A stretch of 64,000 nucleotides of DNA, taken from Aphis gossypii (taxonomy: Eukaryota > Arthropoda > Insecta > Hemiptera > Aphididae). Below, one piece after another: positions 12,951 to 26,790 of this stretch. Within the stretch, counting starts at the first letter, position 1; every line of letters begins with the position of its first letter. Both the position numbers and the translations under genes were made by a program. The notes under the pieces are model-generated. The model saw only the letters and a list, made by a program, of their open reading frames with translations, was not told where the DNA came from and did not search any database. Location: the NCBI RefSeq assembly GCF_020184175.1, contig NC_065530.1, positions 49,205,260 to 49,269,259 of the forward strand, read 5' to 3'.

Positions 12951-14950
12951 AAACGATTCTGAGCGGAGACAAACCTAACCTATAAATCAGCCTTCTTTCT
13001 TACAAAGTATATATTATTATATACCTATATTTATACTGAATTTATATTGATATTAATTACTGTAGCAATTCATTTTAATATTAGTCGAATATTAGTCATA
13101 ACAGTATGATTAAAATAAATTCAATAGCTTAAAATTAACCTAAATATTTTGAAAATTCATTGCGTATAGTTACCTAAATATAAATATTTCAATCCCTCAA
13201 GAATATTTATGAATTACAACAGAAGAACTAAAATCGTTAATCTTTATTTAAATATTCAATTTTGTCAATATATATATATGTATTTTGGATTGATTTTTAA
13301 TGTAATCAAATCAATTATGAAAAATCTTGTTTTTAAATCTTAGTTATACATAGGTATCTAAAATTTTATAAACTTTTAACTACAAAATAATTTTAAGATA
13401 TTTTCGTCTACAAACAAATTTTATCAAAACTTTAACATCAAATGCTTATAAATATTATAAAAAAATCGTGACTATGTATTTTTAATATGCTTGAACTGCA
13501 ATAAATAAGAACAACTTATATGGAATCTTATACTAAATTTTAAAGTTCCAACAGTTATTCATTTTTGTAATGCAATAAAAATTGAAATCGATTTTTCTAA
13601 AAATGATTTTGAGTATATAAAATCATGTTTCCCTCCCCCCCTCCTCAGACTATTACTTAGATCCAATATGCGACCAAAAATCAGCCCAACAGTTTAAAAT
13701 GTTCGTATTTTTACTGTTCCGAAAGCCACACAAAAATAATAATAAATTTTAAAAAACATTCATGATACATTATTATTGTAAAATTAATACATTTATCACT
13801 CTACTCATAATGTAAAATCATGAAAAACTATTTTGTATATTATTTCCTTAATTAATTTAGCGTAGTAATAAAACATGAAGCTGAATAGGGTATGGAGAAT
13901 TTGATCGATATAAAATTCGATAAATTAAAAAACAATTTTAGATTTATTTGTTTTAAATTCAATATTACATGGTAAATAATTAAAATTTATAGTACTTTCA
14001 TACCTTGATATAACAAATTTTAAAAGCAAAATAATAAATAATTATCATAATATATCATTAGTTCACTAAAGTTCAAGAATTTTGAATGAACCTAAACAAC
14101 CTAAATTCTAGGTAGGTAATAAAAAAGATTCAAAATCCATAATTTTCCAAAAATATCATGCTTATTAATAATTTAGTCTTAAGATAATAGTAGTGTTGAT
14201 ATGGCCATAAATATCAATTTTTAAAGTACTATGAAAAAATTAACATTATAAAATGGTAGAATATTTCAGATTATTATTAAATCGCCTACCTATACCATAA
14301 TTATATATTAATATAATAAACTTATAAATCAATACCCATAGAACAGTGTAAACAAATTCGTGGAATAAATAGTTTAAAATTGATTTTAATAATTCATATT
14401 CATTCGAAAATTATAGTATACGTACATAGTTAAGATAAGTTTCAAGTATCTACAAATAACAATTTTTAAATTACAACTAAATAACCAAAAATTGATATTT
14501 TTGTTTAAAAATTTAATATTTTCAACATTTGAACTACAAATATTTATTGCAAAAAATTGTTCCCATGTTTTTTTTAAAATTTATTTATTAATTTTGAAAC
14601 TTTTACTGCTAAGGTCATTAACTTACATTTGTATATAAATATATTAACATGAATACCTAATTAATGTTTGATATTTTTAAATTGCTGGAAGAGAAACACA
14701 CTAACATTGTTACATTTGGAAGCCTTAGGTATTATATTATAATTTAAAACTTATCAAATTTTTACTACAAAATAATTTTAAAATGTTTTGTTTTTTAATT
14801 TTATCAAATAATAAAAACTGTTGTCTGTTAATTTTTGCTGATTAAAAAAAATATAAATGTTAGAAAATGTTTAATAATTGATTACGAACTACTTATAAGT
14901 TTTTATTTATTTCATGTAAATTAAAAATTAAAGTAGTTTAAACATTTTTA
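12945..14950. repeat. Copies of a long dispersed aphid-type repeat
   Basis: The block opens with AACGATTCTGAGCGGAGACA. It contains motifs that recur at 21.3-22.1 kb, such as GAACAGTGTAAACAAATTC followed by GTGGAATAAATAGTTT (compare GAACAGTGTAAATAGGTTTG further on). Near 13,700-13,800 a reverse-orientation piece with TGTAAAATTAATACATTTAT matches the block at 26.35 kb. Several insertions of one family appear nested or broken here. Limits are approximate because no clean termini were found. Confidence 0.5.
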
Positions 14951-17900
14951 TTTATTGAAACCATACACAATTTATATACAAAACTTAAATTTTTTTTAAC
15001 TTACCTAATATAATTGATAAATTAAAAAAGTATCTTTTGATGGTTTTATTATTGATACTCATGGAATAAATGAACATATCTAATGTTTGATACACATATT
15101 TAATATTACATTTATTTTGTATTATTCGATTAGCCATACATACTATTAACATAATATTTAAATAAACGAAATCTCAAAATGATAGTTTCCACTACTCAAG
15201 CTGAGTTGAATTACGTTATACATGCGATCCTTCCAATACTAGAGACCTAGGATAGTGTGGAAAAAACTCGTTATGAACAATATTTTTTCTCCTCACATAT
15301 CATCACTACAACAAAATGTTTTTAAACTCTTTTCAGCACGTAAAGAATACGTATTATATCTTTTAATCCAATTAGTGAAACCACTGAAAATAATTTAAAT
15401 AAAAGTAAACTAAATACTAACAACCTAGTAACTGTTATTACTTCTCTATTATTTTTAATACCAAATATATCACAATTTAATTAAAAAATAACAAATGAAC
15501 GATATCTAAATTATATTGGATAGGTATATAAAATATAAGTTTTAATACATAAAAAAATTAAGATATTTAATACTTTGTTATAACTTATAATTTATGTTTA
15601 AAATACATAATTATATATTATGCTTCTAAAGATATGGATACCTACATTGTTAACAAATATATATTTCCACATGTTCTATCTCAAAATCCGTCTGCGAACA
15701 TATTGTTGATGTAAATCAACTACTTAATTGAATAAGTTATGTTTATGCAAATAAAATAATATGACTGAGCATCCAAATACTTAAATATTATAAACAACAA
15801 CTATTACCTATAATCACTTTTCTAGATTGAACTTTATTTCATTATTAAATGATATCCTAATTAAACTATAAAAAAATACTTACAAAAATCTTCTTCACAT
15901 TTAAATAACGTACATGATTTTTAAAGATTATCGGTTATTTTAATTTATTACACAAATTCAACAATAAGTAGACACGGGATAAATAGTTAAATACGTCCGA
16001 GTGCGAGAACACGGACGCGGAAACTAGTGTTTTCGTTGAAAACGCCACTCAAGCACAAGCATGTATGAGGGGTTGAAAACGAAACGGAATGAGGGTTAGA
16101 GGTTGACTGAAAGCGACATCTATCGCAAAAACTATGAACTCAATAGATGTAATTTTTTTCTGATTTTAAGACTACCTACGTGATAATAATTAATAATACA
16201 TATCATCCCCGTGCATGCAATACACACCAAGTCCAAAAACATGATTGTTAAGAATCAGCTTTGTAAATTTGTTCAAACTTAAAATGTATGCTAAATTAAA
16301 CCTAATTTTATTTTTGCTTGTTTTAATTGAAAAGTAGTTAAGTATTTATGAATAGTTTTAAATAACATGGCAATGTAAAATATATATTTATTTTCTTATT
16401 GTAATTAAAACACAAATAACTAAGATGGACTTAATATCTTTTACACAGTTTACATTTACACATAGTATCTTTTACATGCATATAATATTGTAAACCTGAC
16501 ACAACCTAAATTTTCAAAAATCAATTGGACTTAATGGGAAAAATGGACTTAATGTGTTCTACGCGTATTAAAGAAAGTATCGAATGGACTTAGTTGAATA
16601 TAGCATTTTGTAGATATTTTTAAACTGCATTTTGTCTAATAATAAACCGAAAAAATCAATTTTTGTACTTAATACAATAATCATGTATTATTAAGATAAT
16701 ATTATTAATTTTACTCCAGCGTTAAACATGATGCCTATAACAATAATTTTGAACGCTTCTTAAACAAATATGTAGAACAATTATTTTATCAAACTAAAAA
16801 TATATTTTGAATTTGAAATAACTAAGTTTATAAAAGTATAAAACTCTATTTATTTAGTAAAAATTAAGATCATTATGACGATAACTATAGTTCACGAAAT
16901 TATATTTAACTATAGTTTAAATTTAAACCTAACCCATCTAACATAAGTGTAGGTACTTATAAAAATTGTTAGAGCTTAATGGTTTTATAATAAATAATAT
17001 GAATAATTAAAGTTATTGAAAATTATAATTCACATTTCACAACGCATATTAATTTTAAAAAACAATTCAGCGTAGGCTAATTAATACATGCTCAAATAAC
17101 CAATTACGGTAAATAAAAATATAGGTAGGTACGTTACGTGTACCATTGTACCTAATTAAATAAAATTTTAAACTAAACATTAACTTAACACATTATTTTG
17201 TATTGTAAATTACAGTATTGTGTATTTTATGTTTTAAATAAATCCATGGTCACGTCCTTCAAACTCTCCATGTTAAATTTTTGTTTCAATAAAATGACAT
17301 AATTTAGTAAACTTACAAATAGTTGTACGCTTTGTGGTTAACTTGATTGGTATTTCGTGACATTACTGTAATGGGTATTAATACTCAAGCTCACTATATT
17401 TAATTTATTATTATAATTACTGTAAATAGAATAAAATAATATTGATGCATCAATATTATATTTTATTACTTATTAATCATGTTTATTGTTAATTTTTAAT
17501 AATTATAGACTTACAGCCTAGTTTAAAGTATTCGAGGTAAGTGTATTATACTTAAAAAAATTAAAAACAATATTTTAAAAAACGAAAAAGAAATATAATG
17601 TTGGATTTGAGTTGTTGTACTTAATTGCGTCTCTTTACTCGACTTGTACAGGTATAAGCACAACGTATCGGTGTTTTGTGATATTAAATACCACTAAAAA
17701 AAAATCTATAGGTAATGGAGAAATGTTTTTAAAAATGTATTGTGAAAAATCTTAATTACAAGTTAACTACCATAACATTTTCTATAATTTCTTCAATATT
17801 ATTTGACGTTTGTCAATAGTTTTTCTTAATACCTGAAAAAAATTACCTCTTCTCGAAACAAGAGTTCTGATATACTTATAAAGATTTTATACAAAACTTT

Positions 17901-18779
17901 AAAAGCACTTTTTCAGCGTTATACTTTAAATAAATTTCACAGTGCATATAAAAAAATACTTATCTATAAGCAAAAATATTCACTGCTCCACTAGAAAACT
18001 TTTTATATATGTGACAACGCTGTATACAAGTTAATAATTTTACCTGTTTTATTGTTTTTATTTATTGAAGATATAGTATTAAACTGTGGTAATTGAATTT
18101 GAAATCCTAAAGATATCAATAAAGCATTTTTATTTATTTAATTTCATACAAATTAATTAGTTTATATTAAAAAAAAAAAAAATTCAAGTACCTACACATC
18201 GCTTTCCCACTTGGCAAACATGAATTTATTATACCTAATACCATGACAAAATACCGCCACTTTAGTTAAAATTACAAATATATTAATACAATATTATCAT
18301 AAAATCAAATTTATGTATAAATATATAATACATAATATTTTTAAAAATTATTTTTGAATGGTAGAAGGTGATTGGTTATTTGTATTATTTTTTTATTAAC
18401 TTTCACTTATACATATGTTTTAAACCAATCAAATTAATTTGTATTAATTACAGCGATATTTTAATATGTACATATGTATTATAATATATTGTGTTACGGT
18501 CAAAGTGCATAATTTTGGGCATTGTAATATCATGCCCCAGGCATACTTAATTTATATTATGTTATATAGGTGGTAACTACTAAGCATTATATTATCTATG
18601 CATAATAAATAAACTATAGGACGTAAGTATTTATCTATGAATCAATATAATCATGAATTAACAAAGTAATAATCATTCAATAATATTTCATTAAATAAAA
18701 ACCTATACGAGTAACCTAATTTTATAGTTAAAGCGTATTTATCAATTCTCATGTTTAAATATTAAACATTATATTGACG
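14951..18779. other. A+T-rich intergenic stretch
   Basis: No gene supported. A GC-elevated, CpG-containing island at about 15,965-16,160 (GTCCGAGTGCGAG, ACACGGACGCGG, GAAACGGAATGAGGG) stands out. It may be a promoter or 5' untranslated exon, strand unknown. At 16,424-16,593 the motif TGGACTTA occurs four times within 170 bases. Confidence 0.5.
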
Positions 18780-19166
18780 GCAACCTTTACTATTGTCATC
18801 CGCATAACAAATCAGTTATTATGTTGGAGGATGTAATGTGCAACTGTATTGTGTAGCTAACACAAAATAGTGATCGGTTCATATAGAAGGAACACACGCC
18901 ATACGACCTTGCAAGCGTTTCACTAGGTTTGTCGCAGTTATAGCTCACACTAAATCGGTATCATTCAATGTGTTTTGAACGTGTTGTGTACAATACCATA
19001 CATAATTTTCGAGCAACTTTGTACTTTGACATTTTTTTATACTAAAAACTGTTTTATTATTACTGTTATTATTATTAATATAGTTTTATAATAATGTATA
19101 CAAATCTATAAAGTATAAATTCGTCCTGAAGAAAATATTAAATCACACATGGATATAAAAATAAAG
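18780..19166 (+). CDS. Candidate first exon of an unidentified plus-strand gene
   Basis: A GC-elevated stretch (18,780-19,030) is followed by an ATG at 19,149 in a good context (ATCACACATGG). Six codons (MDIKIK) then lead to a strong donor, GTAAGC, at 19,167, leaving phase 0. The arrangement (promoter-like island, untranslated leader, short first coding segment, donor) is what a 5' exon looks like. I could not find the next exon with confidence in the following 17 kb. The coding part is too short for homology, so the call depends on signals alone. Confidence 0.35.
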
Positions 19167-21300
19167 GTAAGCGATTTTTCCTGTGAATAGTGACTATTTA
19201 CACGTATTTATTACCTATATAAATGATTTTTTTTTAATTTTATAATTTGTAAATTAAGAAATAAAAATAAAAATCGTAGATCAGGTTTTCAAATAAATAT
19301 ATATGTATCATAGAAGCATATTCAAAAAATTTAATTGGCTATACCTAAATAGTAAAATTTTAGTATTAAAAATAAATATTATTAATGAACATAAACGGTG
19401 TAAAAATTTAATTATAAATGTTTAATTTTTCATTAGCAATATAAGTTATAAATTGTAAAATATTATGTATAATTAATACATTTTTCGAAATTAACCTAAT
19501 TTAATTTTTGCTTTATTATAGTTTAAAATTATATTATCATAGTAACTAAAAATATGATTATTTTCAAAAATCAAATTGTTTTCAAATAATTCTCAATAAA
19601 AAGTCATATCAATTAAGATTGATGATTTAAAAACCCATCAATGCATATGGGTACATTTATTAATGATATACAACTGAAATACTTATTAGATATTTGATTG
19701 TTTTTAGTTATTGTTTTATTAATAGCACAGTCAAATTGATTCATAATTTTATTGATATTAATAATTACTCTGCTTTTTATTAGCAATGAAATAAGTATAC
19801 AACATTTTAAGACAAACACTTTTACTCAAATGTAATGTTAAATATGTAAATTTCAATTATACAAATTTGTATTATGTTAGCATAATGTTTAATGTGTGTA
19901 GGATAATCAAACTAATATTGATGTTGAGCTTACTAATGAAATAATCATTTTTACTATTATTGACTGAGCTTTTGAGATTTAAATATTAGTTTATTTCACT
20001 CTATGTTTTAATATTTGTAGTAAATTTTTCACAATTTTTATTTAGTAGGTATATAACAATATATTCGTAGACAAAATAGATGTTTAATATTGATTTTGTT
20101 TATTTCAATCAAGTTATTTTAAAAACTAACGAAACTTTTAGTATTATAACTGTTTAAATACATGTTAATAAACAACAGAAATTTATAACTAATCCATTTT
20201 TTAATTCAAGTTAAACTTTTAAGCAAAATATCTATAATTGTATCTGAAATTTATATAAGTCAAAGTCATTTTGATACTATACAACAGTAAAATGAAAAAA
20301 ATTGTATAAACTAAAATGCAATTAACAATTAATAAAAAAATACTTGTAACTTTTATTTTACCACGATTTAAAGTTGGAATAACTGCTTATACTTAAAATA
20401 ACGATATTATTTTTTTTTCAATTGAATTCGAAATATTTATTCAGAATCTGATATTTAATACCTACATGCATGCAGGGATACTCATATTATATTATATATA
20501 TATATGCATATATTTCATGAATTGTGCATAACCATAATATATGTACCTATAACTAAATCATAAATCATTAATTACCTCTTTTTTAAATAATTTAAAACTA
20601 TTATAAAATTCTTTAACATTATTTTCAACTTTTCAGAATAATTTTTTTTTAACTTTATTTTAATTTAATTATTTATTATTTTATTTAAATTTACTCAATA
20701 ATACATCACTACTTTCTACAAAAGTAATATGAATGCCTAAGCTTATATTTCTAATTGTTAGGGATATTTGAGTATTTATTAAATATAATAGCATGATTTG
20801 TTAATCACAAATATGAATAGTATGATAAATAAATTATGATTAGAAATATTGCATAGGTAGTTATTTACAAAATAGTAAAAAGTAAAATATAGTACGTCAA
20901 CATTTATTATTAAAAATATGATCAATTACAATAAATATATAACTAACCCATTACATAACCGTTAAAATACTTAAAATAATATAACATCATTAACTAATAT
21001 CTGAGTAATGGTGAGTATATTATTTATTTTTATAGCCAAACAATAATTGTTATTGAATGACAATTATATTGTTAATATTATAATAGTTTAAAAAGGAGTA
21101 TTTTGTCATATTTATTTGAGCCACTTTTGGAGTGTATAACTATTAAACAAATTATAAAACACGATTTGTATGTATATTTATGTTTACAAAATTATAAACA
21201 TATGAATTAATTTTTAGAAAAAAAATCAGGATAGTTAGATTTCTATATATAGGATTCAATTATTCATCGCCATACACAAAGGTTAATAAAATAGATAGGA
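19167..21300. other. A+T-rich stretch without recognised features
   Basis: Possibly intronic if the start exon at 19,149 is real. Stops are frequent in all frames. The open frame at 19,613-19,819 (minus) is low in complexity and lacks motifs. I see nothing else. Confidence 0.5.
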
Positions 21301-21334
21301 TTTTAATTTAAATTCAACGAGGGATCATTTCAAA

Positions 21335-22180
21335 CGGAAAACGATTCTGAACGGAAACAACGTGTTTATACTACATAGGTAGTTTATTTATATTATTACT
21401 TTTATTATAAGGAAAATTATCAAGACAGACATAACTAATACCTACAGAATTATAATATATAAGTGCAGTAATTAACTTATAAGTCAATACTGATAAACAA
21501 GTTCTGCAGAACAGTGTAAATAGGTTTGTGGTACAAATAACTTTAAATTTATCTATAAATATATATTATACATATTAGAAATTACAATTCCTATACACAA
21601 TTATCATCAAAGTAATGGCAAAAAGTTTCAATAAATCTCTACAATTAATGTATTTTTATTTTAATAAAATAACTAATATTTATATTTTTCTTTTATAAAT
21701 ATCCAATTTAGTCATTATTTGAACTTCAAATACCTATAAAATAAAATTATTTATTTATCAATATTTTCATATTACTGAATGAACAATTTGCTTAAATTAA
21801 ATTGTCAAGCTTTCTGAACCAGAATAAAAATCTCAAAATACTTTTAAAATACCAAATGTATATTATAAAGTCTATACTTCATTGTTTAAAGAAAATAATG
21901 GTTAAAAACTTCAGTAATAATGAATTGCTTTAGTTTTCTAGGACTAATATTTTATAAAATAACTTTTAAATGTTCTTAATTTTAGAGAATTACGTTGAAA
22001 TTTTAATTTTGAACTTTAACACAATAAAATAATAATATTGGTCAATGGTCTATCGACATTGTTTTACTTATAAGATTATTTATTGTACTATGCTTTTAAG
22101 ACTTTTGACTTAAATACTTAATATAAAAATATCATTAAATTCATAAAAATTAAAAGTCTATATTATAATAAAAATAAAAA
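21335..22180. repeat. Copy of the dispersed AACGATTCTGAACGG repeat
   Basis: The block starts near GGAAAACGATTCTGAACGG. It shares with 12.9-14.9 kb the string GAACAGTGTAAA and further motifs, such as a shared TTTGAACT-CAAAT stretch. No coding frame is seen. The left limit is taken from the shared terminal string and the right limit from the start of the pogo-like element. Confidence 0.45.
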
Positions 22181-22186
22181 TAATTA

Positions 22187-22612
22187 CAGTAGAAACCGTT
22201 TATAATGACACCGGTTGTAACGACGTATTGAGTGTAATTGACCTTAGATTGAAAGTCCCTGCAAAACTCTTATATTGCATGTATTTATTTGTACCTATAG
22301 ATTATTATGACGTCTGTATAATGGCTATAATGACTATACGTATATTATGATGGTTATTCTTGGTTATATTTTGAAGAACTAGAAGGAAAATAGTGTGATT
22401 TTTGTACAAACTTCAATTTAAAATAACATATTTGTTTAACAAAATGTTGTAAATTATTCAATTCTAAAATAATAATTTAATTCATTCATATAAATGTTTT
22501 TATCTTTACTTTTTTTCTGTATGTATTGAAGTTACAATTTTTTTTCATGATTTTGGTTATAATGACCTATTTTTCTTAGTCTCTTGAACGTCATTATAAA
22601 TGATTTCTACTG
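22187..22612. mobile_element. pogo/Tigger-like MITE with TA target duplication
   Basis: The left end is CAGTAGAAACCGTTTATAAT and the inverted right end is CAGTAGAAATCATTTATAAT; 21 of 23 terminal positions agree. Each end is bordered by TA, the target duplicated by Tc1/mariner-superfamily elements. CAGTA-type termini are typical of the pogo/Tigger branch. The 426-bp interior lacks a transposase frame and repeats the TATAATGAC motif several times, so this is a non-autonomous copy. Confidence 0.8.
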
Positions 22613-22718
22613 TACTACCAATACTGACCAACAATCTAAATTGATTTAAAAACCTTTTCATATGTAAGTATATCTAATTTTATTAGTATAGAAGTATTTG
22701 GGCACATGTTCTATGTAT

Positions 22719-22933
22719 TAGAGGTGACCAACAAGTCGATAACGTTTGACCAGATCACTACACGAATTTAAATCGATCGAAATTCCCTTATATTATTCTA
22801 AAAAAATAAATGTACATAAATATATTTATATATATTTTATTATTAACGACCTTTTTTTTGTCGATCGTAACAACCTAAAACAACTCAAAAGTCGATTAAA
22901 AGTCCACAAAAGTTGAGCAGTTGAACACCCCTA
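22719..22933. mobile_element. hAT-like MITE
   Basis: The left end is TAGAGGTGACCAAC and the inverted right end is TAGGGGTGTTCAAC. Subterminal AGTCGAT motifs appear on both sides (AAGTCGATAACG and AAGTCGATTAAAAG). The interior is A+T rich and non-coding. The flanking 8-mers (CTATGTAT and TATAGTAT) agree only partly, so a target-site duplication is not clear. The family call comes from the terminal sequence style and length (215 bp). Confidence 0.45.
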
Positions 22934-25900
22934 TATAGTATATAGCCATGGATCTAGAGCGATAATTTTTAGTATAATTATTAATTAGCTTAAACATTTC
23001 AGAATTTATTTTATCCATTAATCCAACTTAAAAAATTTTGTATTAAACTTTTGTTAAAAAAAAATTTTCAAATAAAATGTCTTCTTTATTTATCTTGAAT
23101 ATGGAAGTATGGATTTTTTACTTGGTAGTGCCAATAACAGGAAATAACCAATATTTTATCGGATAATAATGACAAAATTTTAGGTGAATGAAGATTAAAA
23201 CTTTTATTACTTTGAGAGAAATATAGTCTGTTTGATTACTGTTTAAAATAATTAACATTTCTAATAAATCTGTCGTTTCTCCTTATAGTAAGTATTTAAT
23301 TTTTACTACGAAATAATCTATAATAATTATTTTTATCAATTGTTGATTAATACCTTTTGTAATAAAATACAATGTATGTCATATGATAATAATAAATATA
23401 TATAATAAATAATAATACTTATTTAGTAAAATGAATTTAATAATAATCTATTTAACGTTAAATTTACGTTTAGTATAAATTAAATCTCAATTATAATTCT
23501 CGTATGATAATTTTACGTGCAAAATTAAATGTCAAATCTTTTTGATGTCAAAATCAATCTTGCCTTTAACAATTTTATTTATTTTGTTGTAATTCAAAAA
23601 ATAGTAATCTTAGAAACTTGAAACTTCTTACTACAATTTTAATGTACTACATTATTAATTAATATTTTCTATATTTACCTAACAATTTTTCAAAATGCTT
23701 ATCTACACTAATTTTAAATTAAATTCTCATGGTCAGTGGTCACTCATTATTTGTTTAAGCGTTTAAAGTTTAATTTTTATATGAAATTCGCCAATATCAC
23801 AAAAATGTGTAAATATTATTTTATAGTTGTTGTTTGTAGTTTTAATTTCACAAAATTTTAATGTTTAGCACCTAAGTCTTGATAATGTATTATAAGTCTC
23901 TATGTAAGTATTTTTCACAAAATTTTAAAAATAAGTTTAGTATAAAATCATACTAAGTTTTTATTACAGTATGAAAGTCAAAATACGATGATATTGATTA
24001 ACAAACGCATAATAATATTTCAAACGATTTTTATCATTTTATTAATATTAAAAAATTTTAATCATAAAATCTTGATACGTTCAACTACAACTTAAACTAT
24101 AATTTTCTATACCAAATTAAATTTTCAAAATAATTATAGTAATTTAAAACTGCAAATAGGCTTTTGAATATAAGTAAGAATTTTTTTTTTCTTTAATTAT
24201 TGCTAACATACCATACCAGTTGTAAAAATAAATCACTATAATACTCATTGTAATAAACTATACGTCTATACACAATATAGTCTCTTCACTTCTCGCAATC
24301 TTAAATAAATTACTTTAGTAGCAATATCATGAAGTATACTTAGTGAAGTAAGGTAATAGATCATCTCCGCTCAGAATTATTTTTTGCAAACAATGATTTA
24401 CTGTTGCATTCAAATTTTACGTATATATTTTACAGTGATCTATTCAATAACAAAAAACCCCAATATTATTATAAGTTTCTCTATCATCTACGCTAAGTAT
24501 AAAATATCTTAAATTTATGTTATATTTGTAATATTAAAAATTTGAAACTTTTATTTATGTTCATTAGTCACATGGCTAATAATAAAAAAAATATTTCTCA
24601 ACAAAAGGTTTTGGTCACATATAATAATTGTTTACGGTCTTATAAAAATATAATTTTCTTAAAATAATATAGGTAATAACATGTATAACATATTATATTT
24701 TTATTTTATATTTTATACACCTATTATCAAATAATTATCATGTGTGACTTTTATTATTTTAGTTGTCAATTTAGACACATTTATTTTTCAAATATTTAAA
24801 TTAAACAATTTAATATCATTAATTATATTTTGATAGTGTATAGGTATCATATGTAAATAGAAACTAGAAACTTAAAATTAATGTGTAAAATGTACTTCTC
24901 TTTACCTACTTCATTTGAATTTTTATTAAATTATCAAAAAAATAAATAGTTATTGGAAAAAAACGTTACGATTATTTCAACCACCCTATTTTATACCTAC
25001 TTAAGTTTTACGTGGATTTAAATATTTTATATGATTAAGAATAAAGCTAATGTAGTATGTACTGTACCTATGTAATATAACGTATGATAAAATAATTATA
25101 CATATATAATATATATTATTAAAAATACGTAACACAATTAATTTTAATTTTAAATTTTAAAATATAAAATAGCAATACATTTTTTTTCACAAATTTTGCA
25201 GTACGGATAATAATTGTTCGCTCTATACATAATTATTATTATTATTATTATAGCTTTGTGAATATATAGTAAACATTCTTTGTTCAAGAACTAAAAACTT
25301 AATTTTCATATAGTTATAAACTTATAAAATAATTAAATTTACAATTATCAGCTTGCTGCATTTTCAAGTGTAATTTATTGATTTTAATTTAACTGTTACC
25401 TCAATTACCTATGTTATGGACGTCAAAGAAATAAAGATAACAAACGTCAGTCGAAATTCTTCAAAACATCACTACTCGACTTCTGTGGTATTGCGTATAG
25501 GTATATGGTAATTATATATTTATATTATGAAAAAAGCTTACTGTTTTTAAACATACTCCCTTCATCTTCATTTGGATTAAAAATCATCATCTAATTTTTT
25601 TTTTTTTTGTGAACCTACTTAATTACGTAATCAAAATATTTTAAAAGTATAATCAAAGATAGATAAACAATTAACAAATAACTAAAGTTACAAATACTAT
25701 GTGTTTTGGTAATATAATACAAACGCTAAGTATAGTCATAAAGTTATGTAAAAATCTATGAAAAAAATAATACCACACCACTTTTAGTAAACAGTATTTC
25801 AAGTACCTAATCGTCTATAACTAATTCAAGTGGAATTATGCATACGTGACCAATAAAATAATCTTAGAAGATAATATGTAATTACCTAATAAGAAAACGG

Positions 25901-26080
25901 AATCTATCGATTAATACATAATATACAATTAATACTATTAAGAGTTTTATAACATAATAAACTACAATAAGTAAATACCATATGGCATATACGGACAATA
26001 ATAAAGCTTAGAACCATACGTAAATACAATTATTATATTATATTCTTATGAGACACCTGCAGTAGATAATAATATTATAA
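22934..26080. other. A+T-rich stretch, mostly repeats
   Basis: No gene supported. A reverse-orientation end of the dispersed repeat (TCTCCGCTCAGAATTATTTT) is at about 24,364. At 25,416-25,500 a 28-codon plus-strand frame (MDVKEIKITNVSRN...VLRI) ends at a possible donor GTATAT. It could be an exon, but nothing else supports it. Confidence 0.45.
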
Positions 26081-26344
26081 TGTATTATTAAGGTGACTCT
26101 CCCTGACTATGATGTACATTTTTACCATAAGACATGCCACCTGTCGAGTGATGTCGCGGTCATCAGAAAACAGGTGATAGGACGGAACCACGGAACTAAG
26201 AAATGAAAAAGTTTCACAATTTGCAAATATAATCGTTTCGTCACACTAGGCACACAGACTTCTATAGTTTTATATTAATAACATTACTTATTACAAATTA
26301 TATAGGAGATTATTTTATCAAACAACACTCGCCATTTCAAAATA

Positions 26345-26790
26345 TATTACTTTTAGATTCTGAACGGAGTGATGAATAATGTATTGATTTTACAATGATG
26401 TGTTTTTTTTTTGTCTGTACCTACAGCATAACTAGTCGAAATAATGCTTAAATTTTAAACTTTGGGGATGGTTTCCGACGACAAAGTGAATATGATTGGT
26501 GCATTATAGAGGTAGTCAAAAGTAAACATTTTCCAACATTTATCAAAAAAATTGAGCAAAATAAAAAAAAAAGTAACAGAAAAACGGGAATTTTTACGCA
26601 AAACCAGTTTTCGACCAAATTGATTTTTTTATATGGTTGTAACTCAAAAACTAATCACTATAAATACTTGAAATTTTAACTAAATTTAACCTAACCTAAC
26701 CTAACTTGAAATTTTCACCACATGTTTATAATATCGTTGTTAATACATGGCTAAATTTTCAAAATATTTTGACATTTTTTTAGCTATTTT
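26345..26790. repeat. Dispersed aphid-type repeat copy with TAACC array inside
   Basis: The block begins AGATTCTGAACGGAGTGATG and continues with GTATTGATTTTACAATGATG. A diverged second copy lies at 28,905-29,200 (TGTATTGATTTTACAATTAT) and reversed fragments lie near 1.65 and 13.75 kb. A later part, AACCAGTTTTCGACCAAATT, also recurs at 29.13 kb (AACCAGTTTTTTATTAAATT). A short TAACC array sits at 26,687-26,705. The family looks non-coding. Confidence 0.6.
26687..26705 (-). repeat. Interstitial TTAGG-like telomeric repeat (3.8 units)
   Basis: Read on the minus strand, this is a run of GGTTA units, the same five-base unit as the insect telomere repeat TTAGG. It lies between two near copies of TTGAAATTTT. 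Shorter one- to two-unit versions occur near 12,975, 48,664 and 50,645. At this length chance or replication slippage can explain it. Confidence 0.55.
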
